The translations under genes and the position numbers were made by a program. The notes under the pieces are model-generated. The model did not search any database, was not told the DNA's origin, and saw only the letters and a program-made list of their open reading frames with translations. DNA of 18,456 nucleotides from Pseudomonadota bacterium. Lineage in GTDB: Bacteria; Pseudomonadota; Alphaproteobacteria; Rhizobiales; Rhizobiaceae. The stretch covers positions 1 through 18,456 of the forward strand of contig JAEWDP010000124.1 of the NCBI GenBank assembly GCA_023390055.1. Direction: 5' to 3'. This document shows, one piece after another, positions 1 to 6,107 of this stretch. The first letter of the stretch is position 1. Every line of letters begins with the position of its first letter.

Positions 1-1212
1 CAGCAAGGTAAGAGACATGCAGTTGCCTTCCTTGATCTTGATAACTTCAAACTTGTGAATGACAGCCTGGGGCATGAAGCGGGTGACGAGCTTCTGACGG
101 AAATCTCGTCGCGGATCTCTGCCTTCATTGGAAACACCGGACTGGTGGCGCGGATTGGTGGTGACGAGTTTGCGGTTGTTTTAAGTGGGGTGGATAGTGA
201 CTTCATCGCGAATTTCGATGACCTTCGACGGACAATAGGAAGCACGCATTTTCTTAAGGGAATGGCCTTGCAGACGACGGCGAGTATCGGGGTCGCCGTG
301 TATCCAGAGCATGGAGATACTGCGTCGCAATTACTTGCGCATGCGGATATGGCTATGTACCGCGCAAAGCTTGATGGGCGCAATGGAACAGTGCTTTTCT
401 ACAAGGAACTAGCCGATGAAGCCTCCCGAAAGTTGCTTCGCATCGAGGAGCTCCGCCGAGCTATATGCCACAATGAATTGCTGCTTCACTTTCAACCGCA
501 AAAGAACATCGCTAAAGGAGTAGTGACAGGAGTCGAAGCGCTGGTCCGATGGCGGCATCCACGCGAAGGACTGATATCTCCATGCGATTTCATACCACTC
601 GCGGAAGAGACAGGTCTCATTCTCGACCTTGGTCGGAAAGTCCTTGAAATGGCGTGTCATCAAGCCAAACAATGGGAAAATCAGGGACTTCCGCCTCTGC
701 GAATGTGTGTCAACATGTCTGCCCGGCAATTCCAGGAACCCGGACTGATCACGTTGGTCGAAGACGTTCTCAAGCAGACCGGGCTGGCACCGGAGCGGCT
801 TGAGATTGAGATTACTGAAAGCCTGATCATGAAGGATGTCGACCTTGCAGTGAAAAGAATGGACGAGCTCACCGAGCTCGGGATCAGCCTGGCGCTTGAC
901 GACTTTGGAACAGGATATTCCAGCCTGAGCATGTTGAAACGTTTTCCTCTCTCACGGCTAAAGATTGATCGCACCTTCGTTTCAGAAATTCCAGATGACA
1001 AGCATGACATGGCCATTGTTAGTGCCATCATTTCTCTTGCTCGAACGATGGATCTACAGGTCACTGCAGAAGGAGTAGAAACTGAAAGACAGATGGCTTT
1101 CCTTTTGAAAGCGGGTTGCGAAGAGGCTCAGGGGTACTTCACCGGGTATCCGCAACCGGCAAACATGTTGAACGAAGTGCTATGCTCTGAAATGAATCCG
1201 ACCTGCAGATAG
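1..1212 (+). CDS. GGDEF-EAL cyclic-di-GMP enzyme, 5'-truncated by window edge
   Basis: Reading frame 1 is open from base 1, so the true start lies upstream of the window; 403 residues are visible. The fragment begins inside a GGDEF domain (AFLDLDNFKLVNDSLGHEAG, with the metal-binding Asp residues) and holds an intact GGDEF signature at visible residues 53-57. The spot where an inhibitory RxxD site would sit reads GNTG, so no product-feedback I-site is seen. From about base 440 onward an EAL domain follows. It has EAL at 535-543, the Asn of NMSARQF, the Glu of EITES, the paired Asp of LALDDFGTGYSSL, the Lys of LKIDRTFV and the Glu of AEGVET. All expected catalytic residues of both halves are therefore present, so synthesis and hydrolysis of c-di-GMP are both possible, and which dominates cannot be read. 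Sensor domains are lost upstream. The gene ends tail-to-tail with a small minus-strand ORF, 5 bases apart. Confidence 0.96.
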   Translation, partial: QQGKRHAVAFLDLDNFKLVNDSLGHEAGDELLTEISSRISAFIGNTGLVARIGGDEFAVVLSGVDSDFIANFDDLRRTIGSTHFLKGMALQTTASIGVAVYPEHGDTASQLLAHADMAMYRAKLDGRNGTVLFYKELADEASRKLLRIEELRRAICHNELLLHFQPQKNIAKGVVTGVEALVRWRHPREGLISPCDFIPLAEETGLILDLGRKVLEMACHQAKQWENQGLPPLRMCVNMSARQFQEPGLITLVEDVLKQTGLAPERLEIEITESLIMKDVDLAVKRMDELTELGISLALDDFGTGYSSLSMLKRFPLSRLKIDRTFVSEIPDDKHDMAIVSAIISLARTMDLQVTAEGVETERQMAFLLKAGCEEAQGYFTGYPQPANMLNEVLCSEMNPTCR

Positions 1213-1217
1213 TGCGC

Positions 1218-1346
1218 TCAAAAAAACATCGCTGTTGCGACGATGGCCGCCGGTAGCCCTGCGACAGCAATTGATGCTGCAATGACATTGATCATGTGGA
1301 TTTGCTGTGATCGGCGAACTCGCCGTCCGTCCCACTCGTAAGCCAT
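1218..1346 (-). CDS. Putative 42-residue single-pass membrane microprotein
   Basis: An ATG-started frame encodes MAYEWDGRRVRRSQQIHMIN, then a hydrophobic Ala/Val/Ile-rich stretch of about 22 residues, ending Met-Phe-Phe-stop. The layout is that of a small inner-membrane protein: a short, strongly basic N-terminus (four Arg within residues 8-12) and one C-terminal transmembrane helix with nothing after it. The Shine-Dalgarno sequence is weak (GTGGA about 8 bases before the ATG). The last codons run through a stem and T-run that also look like a terminator, so part of the composition may come from RNA structure. I do not recognise the family; evidence is composition and topology only. Confidence 0.42.
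   Translation of the reverse strand: MAYEWDGRRVRRSQQIHMINVIAASIAVAGLPAAIVATAMFF
1220..1268 (-). terminator. Candidate Rho-independent terminator for minus-strand transcripts
   Basis: Read on the minus strand, arms GCTGTCGC and GCAACAGC (one mismatch in eight) enclose a GC-rich loop. Four bases later comes a run of seven T. It lies inside the end of the 42-codon ORF, whose stop is in the T-run, and would end transcription coming from the small genes at 1346-1760. Confidence 0.45.
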
Positions 1347-1468
1347 TAATTATTCCACTGTTTGGTAATTGAAGCATTGGCGTTGCAAAGGGTCGAGTGA
1401 ACAAAAGCAGCAGCTAAAACAGGAACTTTGATGAACTCCGACAAGCAGTATTACCCGCGTCTTTCACG

Positions 1469-1675
1469 CTATGATCGTTCATAATTTGGTCTCCAACCTC
1501 TGGCAAAGCCATGACCCATGCAGCCTTCCGCGAGGACCAATTGTTGACGCAAGTGCCGACAATCCTCAAGGAGGGTGGCGATCGCCGCACGAGCATTCCC
1601 GTGATGCCAAATGAGGATAGTCTCCACTTCATCGGCAATACGGTCTTCCGAGATTTGGGCCGGGCATACGGACAC
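1469..1675 (-). CDS. Small conserved-looking 68-residue hypothetical protein
   Basis: I chose the GTG at 1675 because a strong AGGGGG Shine-Dalgarno sits 6 bases upstream. The longer TTG-started version would add 16 basic, unlikely residues. The protein has an acidic helix (EDRIADEVETILIWHHGN), an AAIATLLEDCRHLRQQLVLA helix with heptad-like spacing, and a C-terminus GFARGWRPNYERS. From memory, short proteins ending in a GW-P-ER motif with an AAI-TLL helix recur in Rhizobiales, often left as hypothetical or carrying dubious names; I have not searched. No catalytic motif or membrane segment is seen. It has its own candidate promoter at 1756-1785. Function unknown. Confidence 0.6.
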   Translation of the reverse strand: MSVCPAQISEDRIADEVETILIWHHGNARAAIATLLEDCRHLRQQLVLAEGCMGHGFARGWRPNYERS

Positions 1676-1755
1676 AGGAACCCCCTTCGCGCGTTGGCGC
1701 GTTCCAGAATGTTTTAGATTCACATGGATCGCTGCTGTGTGCAGCGTAGATGTTC

Positions 1756-1785
1756 ATCTTATGTTCTATTAAAGGGAGGAGTCAA
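1756..1785 (-). promoter_or_regulatory. Candidate sigma-70 promoter for the small gene at 1675
   Basis: Minus-strand reading gives TTGACT, an 18-base spacer, then TAAGAT. A start near 1749 would leave a leader of about 75 bases before the GTG at 1675. Based on consensus match only. Confidence 0.4.
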
Positions 1786-1913
1786 TCGGGAATTTACGTA
1801 TAGGAGGCGACGCCAGTGAAATCGGTCATCGGTAAACCTTTCCCATAGCAGGTTGGATCCGAAGAAGGCGGTCCGGGCGCCACAAGTCTACACACATAAC
1901 AAGCAAGCAGCAT

Positions 1914-2016
1914 ATGGAGGATCAGCGGGTATGTACTGAGTGAACAAACATACCCCGGGCCACCCATTGGAATGGGCTCCGTCCCGGAACAGGGTGGCGA
2001 CCCGCTATGATCCATG
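1914..2016. ncRNA. Candidate structured RNA or multi-palindrome element
   Basis: Outer arms GGATCAGCGGGT (1919-1930) and ACCCGCTATGATCC (2000-2013) pair with a two-base bulge. Inside are two further perfect inverted repeats: GGGTATGT (1927-1934) with ACATACCC (1948-1955), and GCCACCC (1959-1965) with GGGTGGC (1992-1998). CCCATT/AATGGG at 1963-1976 is an alternative pairing. Such density suggests a folded RNA or a protein-binding site. It matches no riboswitch or housekeeping RNA that I recognise, and no promoter could be assigned. Confidence 0.3.
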
Positions 2017-2072
2017 CATTTCTTTTGGAGGCGCATCCCAATTTCCAGGACCTGTCATCTGGGTGGCCGCGC

Positions 2073-2111
2073 AACATGCTCTGAAGCAACCTGTTTTGCT
2101 CAGAGCATGTT
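2073..2111. repeat. Long imperfect palindrome downstream of the peroxiredoxin gene
   Basis: Arms AACATGCTCTGA-A-GCAA and TTGCTCAGAGCATGTT pair over 16 bases with one bulged A around a 6-base loop. There is no T-run, so it is not a standard intrinsic terminator for the gene ending at 2137. The sequence resembles short palindromes containing CAGAGCATGTTGCG that I recall as dispersed intergenic repeats in Rhizobiales. Only one copy is in this window. It may still protect the 3' end of the peroxiredoxin mRNA. Confidence 0.5.
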
Positions 2112-2136
2112 TCGATCGCCTTGCGCGTTCTGGAGC

Positions 2137-2796
2137 CTATGCCGCAGGCTGCTTGGTCTTGCGAAGATAAGGCAGCACGGTCTCGAATGCGCCGAAGCGT
2201 GTGATGGCATCTTCATTCGAGACAGCGCCTGTGATGATAACATCATCGCCCTGTTGCCAGTTGGCCGGAGTTGCAACCTGGTGTTTACTGGTTAGCTGGA
2301 TCGAATCTATCGCTCGAAGGATTTCATCGAAATTGCGGCCGGTTGTCATGGGGTAGGTGAGGATCAGCTTTATCTTCTTGTCCGGACCAATGACGTATAC
2401 CGAACGAACAGTGGCGTTGTCGGCCGGCGTCCTGCCTTCAGAAGAGGTGCCTGCTTCAGCAGGCAGCATGTCGTAGAGCTTCGCGACCTTGAGATCATGA
2501 TCACCGATCAGGGGATACTCGACATCGAAGCCGGTCACGGTCTTGATATCGTTCTTCCATTTGACATGGCTTTCCACAGGGTCGACAGAAATCCCGATGA
2601 TCTTTACACCACGCTTGATGAAATCTCCCTCAAGACCGGCCATCGTACCGAGTTCAGTCGTGCATACGGGTGTGAAATTCTTTGGGTGTGAGAACAGAAC
2701 TGCCCAACCATTGCCGATCCATTCATGGAAGTTGATGGGCCCCTTGGTCGTTTCGGCCGTGAAGTCCGGTGCGGTATCGTTCAGACGCAGTGTCAT
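2137..2796 (-). CDS. 1-Cys peroxiredoxin (Prx6/AhpC-TSA family)
   Basis: The product is 219 residues, the usual length of bacterial Prx6-type peroxiredoxins. They reduce hydrogen peroxide and organic hydroperoxides in the cytosol. The peroxidatic Cys45 lies in PKNFTPVCTTELG, the classic active-site Thr-x-x-Cys context. A conserved Arg is present in ATVRSVYVIGPDKK, as is the family segment SVDPVESHVKWKNDI. Cys45 is the only cysteine in the protein, so no resolving Cys exists and an external thiol (glutathione, thioredoxin or similar) must regenerate it. The ATG at 2796 is chosen over the upstream in-frame start at 2877 because it matches family length and has AAGAGGAA just upstream. It is transcribed divergently from cbiZ. 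I see no convincing OxyR site. Confidence 0.94.
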   Translation of the reverse strand: MTLRLNDTAPDFTAETTKGPINFHEWIGNGWAVLFSHPKNFTPVCTTELGTMAGLEGDFIKRGVKIIGISVDPVESHVKWKNDIKTVTGFDVEYPLIGDHDLKVAKLYDMLPAEAGTSSEGRTPADNATVRSVYVIGPDKKIKLILTYPMTTGRNFDEILRAIDSIQLTSKHQVATPANWQQGDDVIITGAVSNEDAITRFGAFETVLPYLRKTKQPAA

Positions 2797-2986
2797 ACCT
2801 ATTCCTCTTAGTTTATAGCATTGGCTTGCGATTGCAGGATTTCCAGTGTTGATCTTCTCTGTCGGTTGCTCAAGCAAGTTTGTTCCAAGATTGCAGGGAA
2901 CTTTGGTTGCAAATATTCTGGCGAGACACTTGTATGGTTGCAGAGATCAGATTGGCGCCTTTGGCTGTGGCTACCCAGATGGACTT

Positions 2987-3012
2987 CTCGTATCGATTCC
3001 TCGTATCAATTG
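2987..3012. repeat. Two tandem 13-base direct repeats upstream of cbiZ
   Basis: CTCGTATCGATTC (2987-2999) is followed immediately by CTCGTATCAATTG (3000-3012), with 11 of 13 bases identical. The pair lies about 40 bases before the cbiZ start, in the divergent peroxiredoxin/cbiZ spacer (2797-3053). That spacer otherwise shows no riboswitch or gene. It may be a regulator site, or chance. Confidence 0.35.
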
Positions 3013-3053
3013 CTCAAGTTTCCACTGACCGGATCTCATAGGATACCGTCGAT

Positions 3054-3767
3054 ATGACATCTGCATTCGCCATCGAACTGGCTCAACCGTTCCTGATTGC
3101 CACCTTCAAGGCGCCGCATGATTTGCTCAGCTGGTCGCTTACCAGGCCTGGTTTTGTTACTGCGACGAGGGTGGCCTGGCTTCAAGTGAGCGACGCGGAT
3201 CTTCCGCTTGACGTTGATCCGGCAGCCGTGCTTACCGACAAAATGGTAGAAAACGGCCTGGGGGACGCAGTGCCGATGATGACGTCACGCCGGGTCGACA
3301 GCTATGAAGTCGTGTCGGCAACGTCGGGTACCATCATTGCAACGTGTCTTGCAACGACCGGACTTTCCAATGCATCGCGTATCGGAGACGCCCCGGTCGG
3401 TTCCAATATGACCGGGACGATCAATATCCTTGCTCATGTTGATTGCCCGTTCTCGGCTGCGGGGCTGGTTGAAGCGATCAGTATCGTGACCGAGGCAAGG
3501 ACTGCTGCGGTGATGGATCTTGGACTTGATCGCGGAAGCGGGTTGGTTACAGGTACCGGAACCGATTGCATCGTTGTTGCCGCCCCTGCGGGCTCCGACA
3601 GGGAGGATTTTGCCGGTTTGCACACACATGCAGGTACTGCCATCGGGCGTTCTGTTTATGACGCTGTTCTGGCTGGAGGGCGGGCCTGGATGGACGAGCA
3701 GCGACTGATATGCGAGGCAACATTTGCAGCCAAGCCAACGGCTGCAAAACCGTCTGTACTTACGTGA
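3054..3767 (+). CDS. cbiZ: Adenosylcobinamide amidohydrolase CbiZ
   Basis: The 237-residue protein matches the CbiZ family in length and motifs: TSRRVDSYEV, ATTGLSNASRIGD, LAHVDCPFSAAGLVEA, TEARTAAVMDLGLDRGSG, GTGTDCIVVAAP and a late HTHAGTAIGRSVYDAV. CbiZ hydrolyses the amide bond joining the aminopropanol arm to adenosylated corrinoids. This gives adenosylcobyric acid, which re-enters the cobalamin pathway. It thus allows salvage of cobinamide and remodelling of foreign cobamides. The start has an AGGA Shine-Dalgarno 9 bases upstream. It sits directly before the riboswitch-controlled btuB operon on the same strand, which fits an uptake-plus-remodelling unit. The riboswitch lies after it, so its own expression is not obviously under that switch. 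Confidence 0.9.
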   Translation: MTSAFAIELAQPFLIATFKAPHDLLSWSLTRPGFVTATRVAWLQVSDADLPLDVDPAAVLTDKMVENGLGDAVPMMTSRRVDSYEVVSATSGTIIATCLATTGLSNASRIGDAPVGSNMTGTINILAHVDCPFSAAGLVEAISIVTEARTAAVMDLGLDRGSGLVTGTGTDCIVVAAPAGSDREDFAGLHTHAGTAIGRSVYDAVLAGGRAWMDEQRLICEATFAAKPTAAKPSVLT

Positions 3768-3836
3768 AATACAACATGAACGACAGTGATGCTTGACGAT
3801 AGTCAGGGATGTGCGGACCTTATGAGAAAGATCAGG

Positions 3837-3865
3837 TTGACGGCGCAGTTAGGGTAGATTAACCA
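3837..3865 (+). promoter_or_regulatory. Candidate promoter of the btuB operon
   Basis: TTGACG (3837-3842), a 17-base spacer and a poor -10, TAACCA (3860-3865). The predicted start near 3872 coincides with the first bases of the riboswitch fold, which is the main support. A second TTGACG lies at 3793-3798 without a good -10. Confidence 0.3.
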
Positions 3866-3870
3866 GCAAT

Positions 3871-4046
3871 TGGAATGGTTCCGCTTCGGCGGATTAAAAC
3901 GGGAACGTGGTGACGCTTTTGCAAGGTCAATCCACGACTGCCCCCGCAACTGTGACCGTTGAGCTCTTTCTCACAATGCCACTGAAGACTTGTTCTTTGG
4001 GAAGGCGAGAGGGAAGCGAAGACACGGAAGTCAGGAGACCTGCCAT
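3871..4046 (+). ncRNA. Cobalamin (adenosylcobalamin) riboswitch
   Basis: The ordered conserved elements of the cobalamin riboswitch are present. They are TTAAAACGGGAACGTGGTG (3894-3912), AATCCACGACTGCCCCCGCA (3929-3948) followed by ACTGTGA, then ATGCCACTG and GGGAAGGCG in the central arm. The B12 box GTCAGGAGACCTGCC closes it (4030-4044). When coenzyme B12 binds, expression of the downstream genes falls. It lies 165 bases upstream of btuB, and its position after cbiZ makes btuBFCD the controlled unit. Exact ends are approximate. Confidence 0.95.
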
Positions 4047-4116
4047 TTCAGTCACCCTGCCTGCATACGAGGGGTATGTTGGCGCGGCGCTCCGTAGCGG
4101 TGACAACTTTGATGTT

Positions 4117-4169
4117 GCCGTGTCGGAGCGAAGACAGAGCGTCTCTCCAGCATTAGTTCCGAACACGGC
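4117..4169 (+). promoter_or_regulatory. Hairpin in the riboswitch-to-btuB leader, probable expression-platform element
   Basis: GCCGTGTCGGA (4117-4127) pairs with TCCGAACACGGC (4158-4169) over 11 base pairs with one bulged base. The loop holds an inner AGAC/GTCT pair. It follows GTCACC (4051-4056), which can pair with GGTGAC (4099-4104). No U-run follows, so control is more likely at ribosome access or Rho entry than by an intrinsic terminator. Confidence 0.45.
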
Positions 4170-4180
4170 TCGTAGGTAAT

Positions 4181-4195
4181 TGCGCCACTGGCGCA
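4181..4195 (+). promoter_or_regulatory. Small hairpin just before the btuB ribosome-binding site
   Basis: TGCGCC-ACT-GGCGCA is a perfect 6-base-pair stem with a 3-base loop, ending 7 bases before the GGAG (4203-4206) of btuB. It could hold the binding site open or take part in an alternative fold driven by the upstream riboswitch. Its role is inferred from position. Confidence 0.35.
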
Positions 4196-4211
4196 TAAAG
4201 TTGGAGCTGAT

Positions 4212-6077
4212 ATGCGGAACTTGACATGCCTGACCTGCCTGACCTGCCTTTCAACCCTATTTTCGGGGGCAGATGTCCTGGCCCAGCAGACATTGAATGA
4301 TGAAATGGTGCTTGATTCGATTGTTGTCACCGCGCCGCTTAGACGTGAAGCAGACATAGCGACAGCAACAAGTTCAGTTTCGGTAATCGATGAAGAGGAG
4401 ATTGCCCGTTCACCAGCTGCTGATATTGCCTCGCTACTCCAATCACAGCCAGGCGTCAGCGTCTCTGCCTACGGAGGGCTCGGATCACCCGCGGCCGTAA
4501 GCCTGCGAGGGGTGTCATCTACTCAGACACTTGTTCTGATCAATGGCGTTCGGGCCACATCAGCCACAAGCGGGACAACATCCATCTACAACATTCCATT
4601 GTCAGCAGTGTCGCGGATCGAAATTGCCAAAGGGCCACACTCTGCCCAGTATGGCGCCGACGCAGTCGGAGGAGTGATCAACATCATCACCAAAAATGGC
4701 GATGCATGTCCGGATGCAAAGAGCCATTGCTCAAGCATTACGACAGGTGTCAGCTATCCCTGGGGTAGCGAGGTACGTCTCGAAACACGCGGAAAGACCG
4801 AAAATGGCTTGAGTTATGCTGTGGGCGGAGGATTGCTTGGAACAAGGGGATACGATTTTACGACGCCCGACAACTGGGGTCATGAACCTGATGACGACGG
4901 ATTCATGCAGGGAAGCTTCGATTTCAATCTTTCCCAGGAATTTGATTGGGGAAGGCTCTATGCGGATGGGCTTTATGCGCGGGGGCAATCGCAGTTCGAC
5001 GATCGCCATCCAAATCCCGACGAGTCGACGACCAAGACGTTTGCTGGGAAGATTGGCGTCCGTGTAGATCATGCCGATGACTGGTTCTCGACCGTAGAGT
5101 TCTCCGGTGCACTCGACAGACAGAAGAACAGCCGGGACGGAATAGCCGCTCACGACGATTATGAAACTCTCCGCTACGGTGTTTTTGCATCAACACAAAA
5201 GACGATTGATGTCGGCCCTGCGCGACACGTCTTCAGTGGTGGTCTTGAGGCCTATGAGGAACACGTCGACACCAATGCCGTGGACTTTGAAATTGAGGAA
5301 AGATCCCTGGTTGGGATATTCGGTCAGTACGGGTTGGAATATGATGCCTTCAATCTGGATGCCGGCATCCGATACGACCATAATGAACAATTTGGTGATG
5401 CCACAACCTACAATGTCGGCGCACGATATGAACTCCTGAATGGCTTATCGGCAAGAGCCTCATTCGGTACCGGCTTTCGCGCTCCCACATTCAATGATCT
5501 TTACTATCCGGGCTACTCGAACCCTGACCTCAAGCCGGAGCGTTCCCGCTCTCTTGAAGCAGGTCTGTTCTGGGAAATCAGTCAGGACACCAGCCTTGAT
5601 CTTGCGCTTTACAGGACCTGGATTTCCGATGCGATAGCCCTCGATACGGCGTACATTCCATACAATGTGGGGCGTGCCAGAATTACGGGCTTTGAAGCGA
5701 CCCTTCATCACAAGATCAACGAGGTGTGGGACGCGAGCGCGAGCGTGGATATCCGTGATCCCCGTGACGAAGATACCGGCAAGTACATTGCCAACCGGGA
5801 GCGGCTCAAGGCTACGCTGAAAACAACATTTGCTCCGACAGAAAAACTGAATCTTTCAGCACAACTGCTCTATGGAGGAAGCCAGTATTCTGATCCCGCC
5901 AATACCTCGAAGCTACCTGACTATATAACGGTTGATTTCACGGCGCGTTATAGCCTTGATGCTCAGTCCGAGTTGCGGCTTGCAGTCCTTAATGTCTTTG
6001 ATGCCACGTACTCTACGCGGGAATATTATCGGGCACCGGGCAGAACCATCAACCTCAGCTTCACGCGGGACTTCTGA
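4212..6077 (+). CDS. btuB: TonB-dependent outer-membrane cobalamin receptor BtuB
   Basis: The 621-residue product has a signal peptide (cleavage likely after DVLA, before QQTLND), then a TonB box DSIVVTAP close to the BtuB consensus. A plug domain follows (SVSVIDEEEIARSPAADIAS, VSLRGVSSTQTLVLINGVRA, IEIAKGPHSAQYGADAVGGV). The rest is a long beta-barrel with FGTGFRAPTFNDLYYPGY and a terminal aromatic (FTRDF) typical of outer-membrane insertion. It binds corrinoids outside the cell and passes them to the periplasm using TonB. Assignment to B12 rests on the riboswitch and on cbiZ/btuFCD. The ATG at 4212 has GGAG 5 bases upstream. Odd point: the signal peptide contains three tandem Leu-Thr-Cys units from a 9-base repeat and has only one basic residue. 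Confidence 0.93.
   Translation: MRNLTCLTCLTCLSTLFSGADVLAQQTLNDEMVLDSIVVTAPLRREADIATATSSVSVIDEEEIARSPAADIASLLQSQPGVSVSAYGGLGSPAAVSLRGVSSTQTLVLINGVRATSATSGTTSIYNIPLSAVSRIEIAKGPHSAQYGADAVGGVINIITKNGDACPDAKSHCSSITTGVSYPWGSEVRLETRGKTENGLSYAVGGGLLGTRGYDFTTPDNWGHEPDDDGFMQGSFDFNLSQEFDWGRLYADGLYARGQSQFDDRHPNPDESTTKTFAGKIGVRVDHADDWFSTVEFSGALDRQKNSRDGIAAHDDYETLRYGVFASTQKTIDVGPARHVFSGGLEAYEEHVDTNAVDFEIEERSLVGIFGQYGLEYDAFNLDAGIRYDHNEQFGDATTYNVGARYELLNGLSARASFGTGFRAPTFNDLYYPGYSNPDLKPERSRSLEAGLFWEISQDTSLDLALYRTWISDAIALDTAYIPYNVGRARITGFEATLHHKINEVWDASASVDIRDPRDEDTGKYIANRERLKATLKTTFAPTEKLNLSAQLLYGGSQYSDPANTSKLPDYITVDFTARYSLDAQSELRLAVLNVFDATYSTREYYRAPGRTINLSFTRDF
4222..4248 (+). repeat. Triple 9-base tandem repeat in the btuB signal-peptide code
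   Basis: TGACATGCC, TGACCTGCC, TGACCTGCC lie end to end (4222-4230, 4231-4239, 4240-4248). They encode overlapping Leu-Thr-Cys units. Unit length is a multiple of three, so gain or loss of a copy would alter signal-peptide length without a frameshift. Confidence 0.85.
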
Positions 6078-6107
6078 TCGGGAATGTGTGAACGGAATGG
6101 AGACGGG

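Larger units (their letters stand above)
1676..2136. other. 461-base region with no convincing gene
   Basis: It holds the promoter at 1756-1785, a plus-strand ten-codon mini-ORF (GTG at 1816, good TAGGAGG Shine-Dalgarno, stop after MKSVIGKPFP), the nested palindromes at 1914-2016 and the long palindrome at 2073-2111. The longer frames here have no protein-like composition. Confidence 0.6.

Noticed and set aside
2805..2820. Extended -10 TGCTATAAA on the minus strand before the peroxiredoxin gene
   Set aside because: It would start transcription only about 8 bases before the ATG and cut into the Shine-Dalgarno; the true promoter is probably further upstream.
2797..3053. Second cobalamin riboswitch upstream of cbiZ
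   Set aside because: No B12 box or conserved core elements are present in the spacer.
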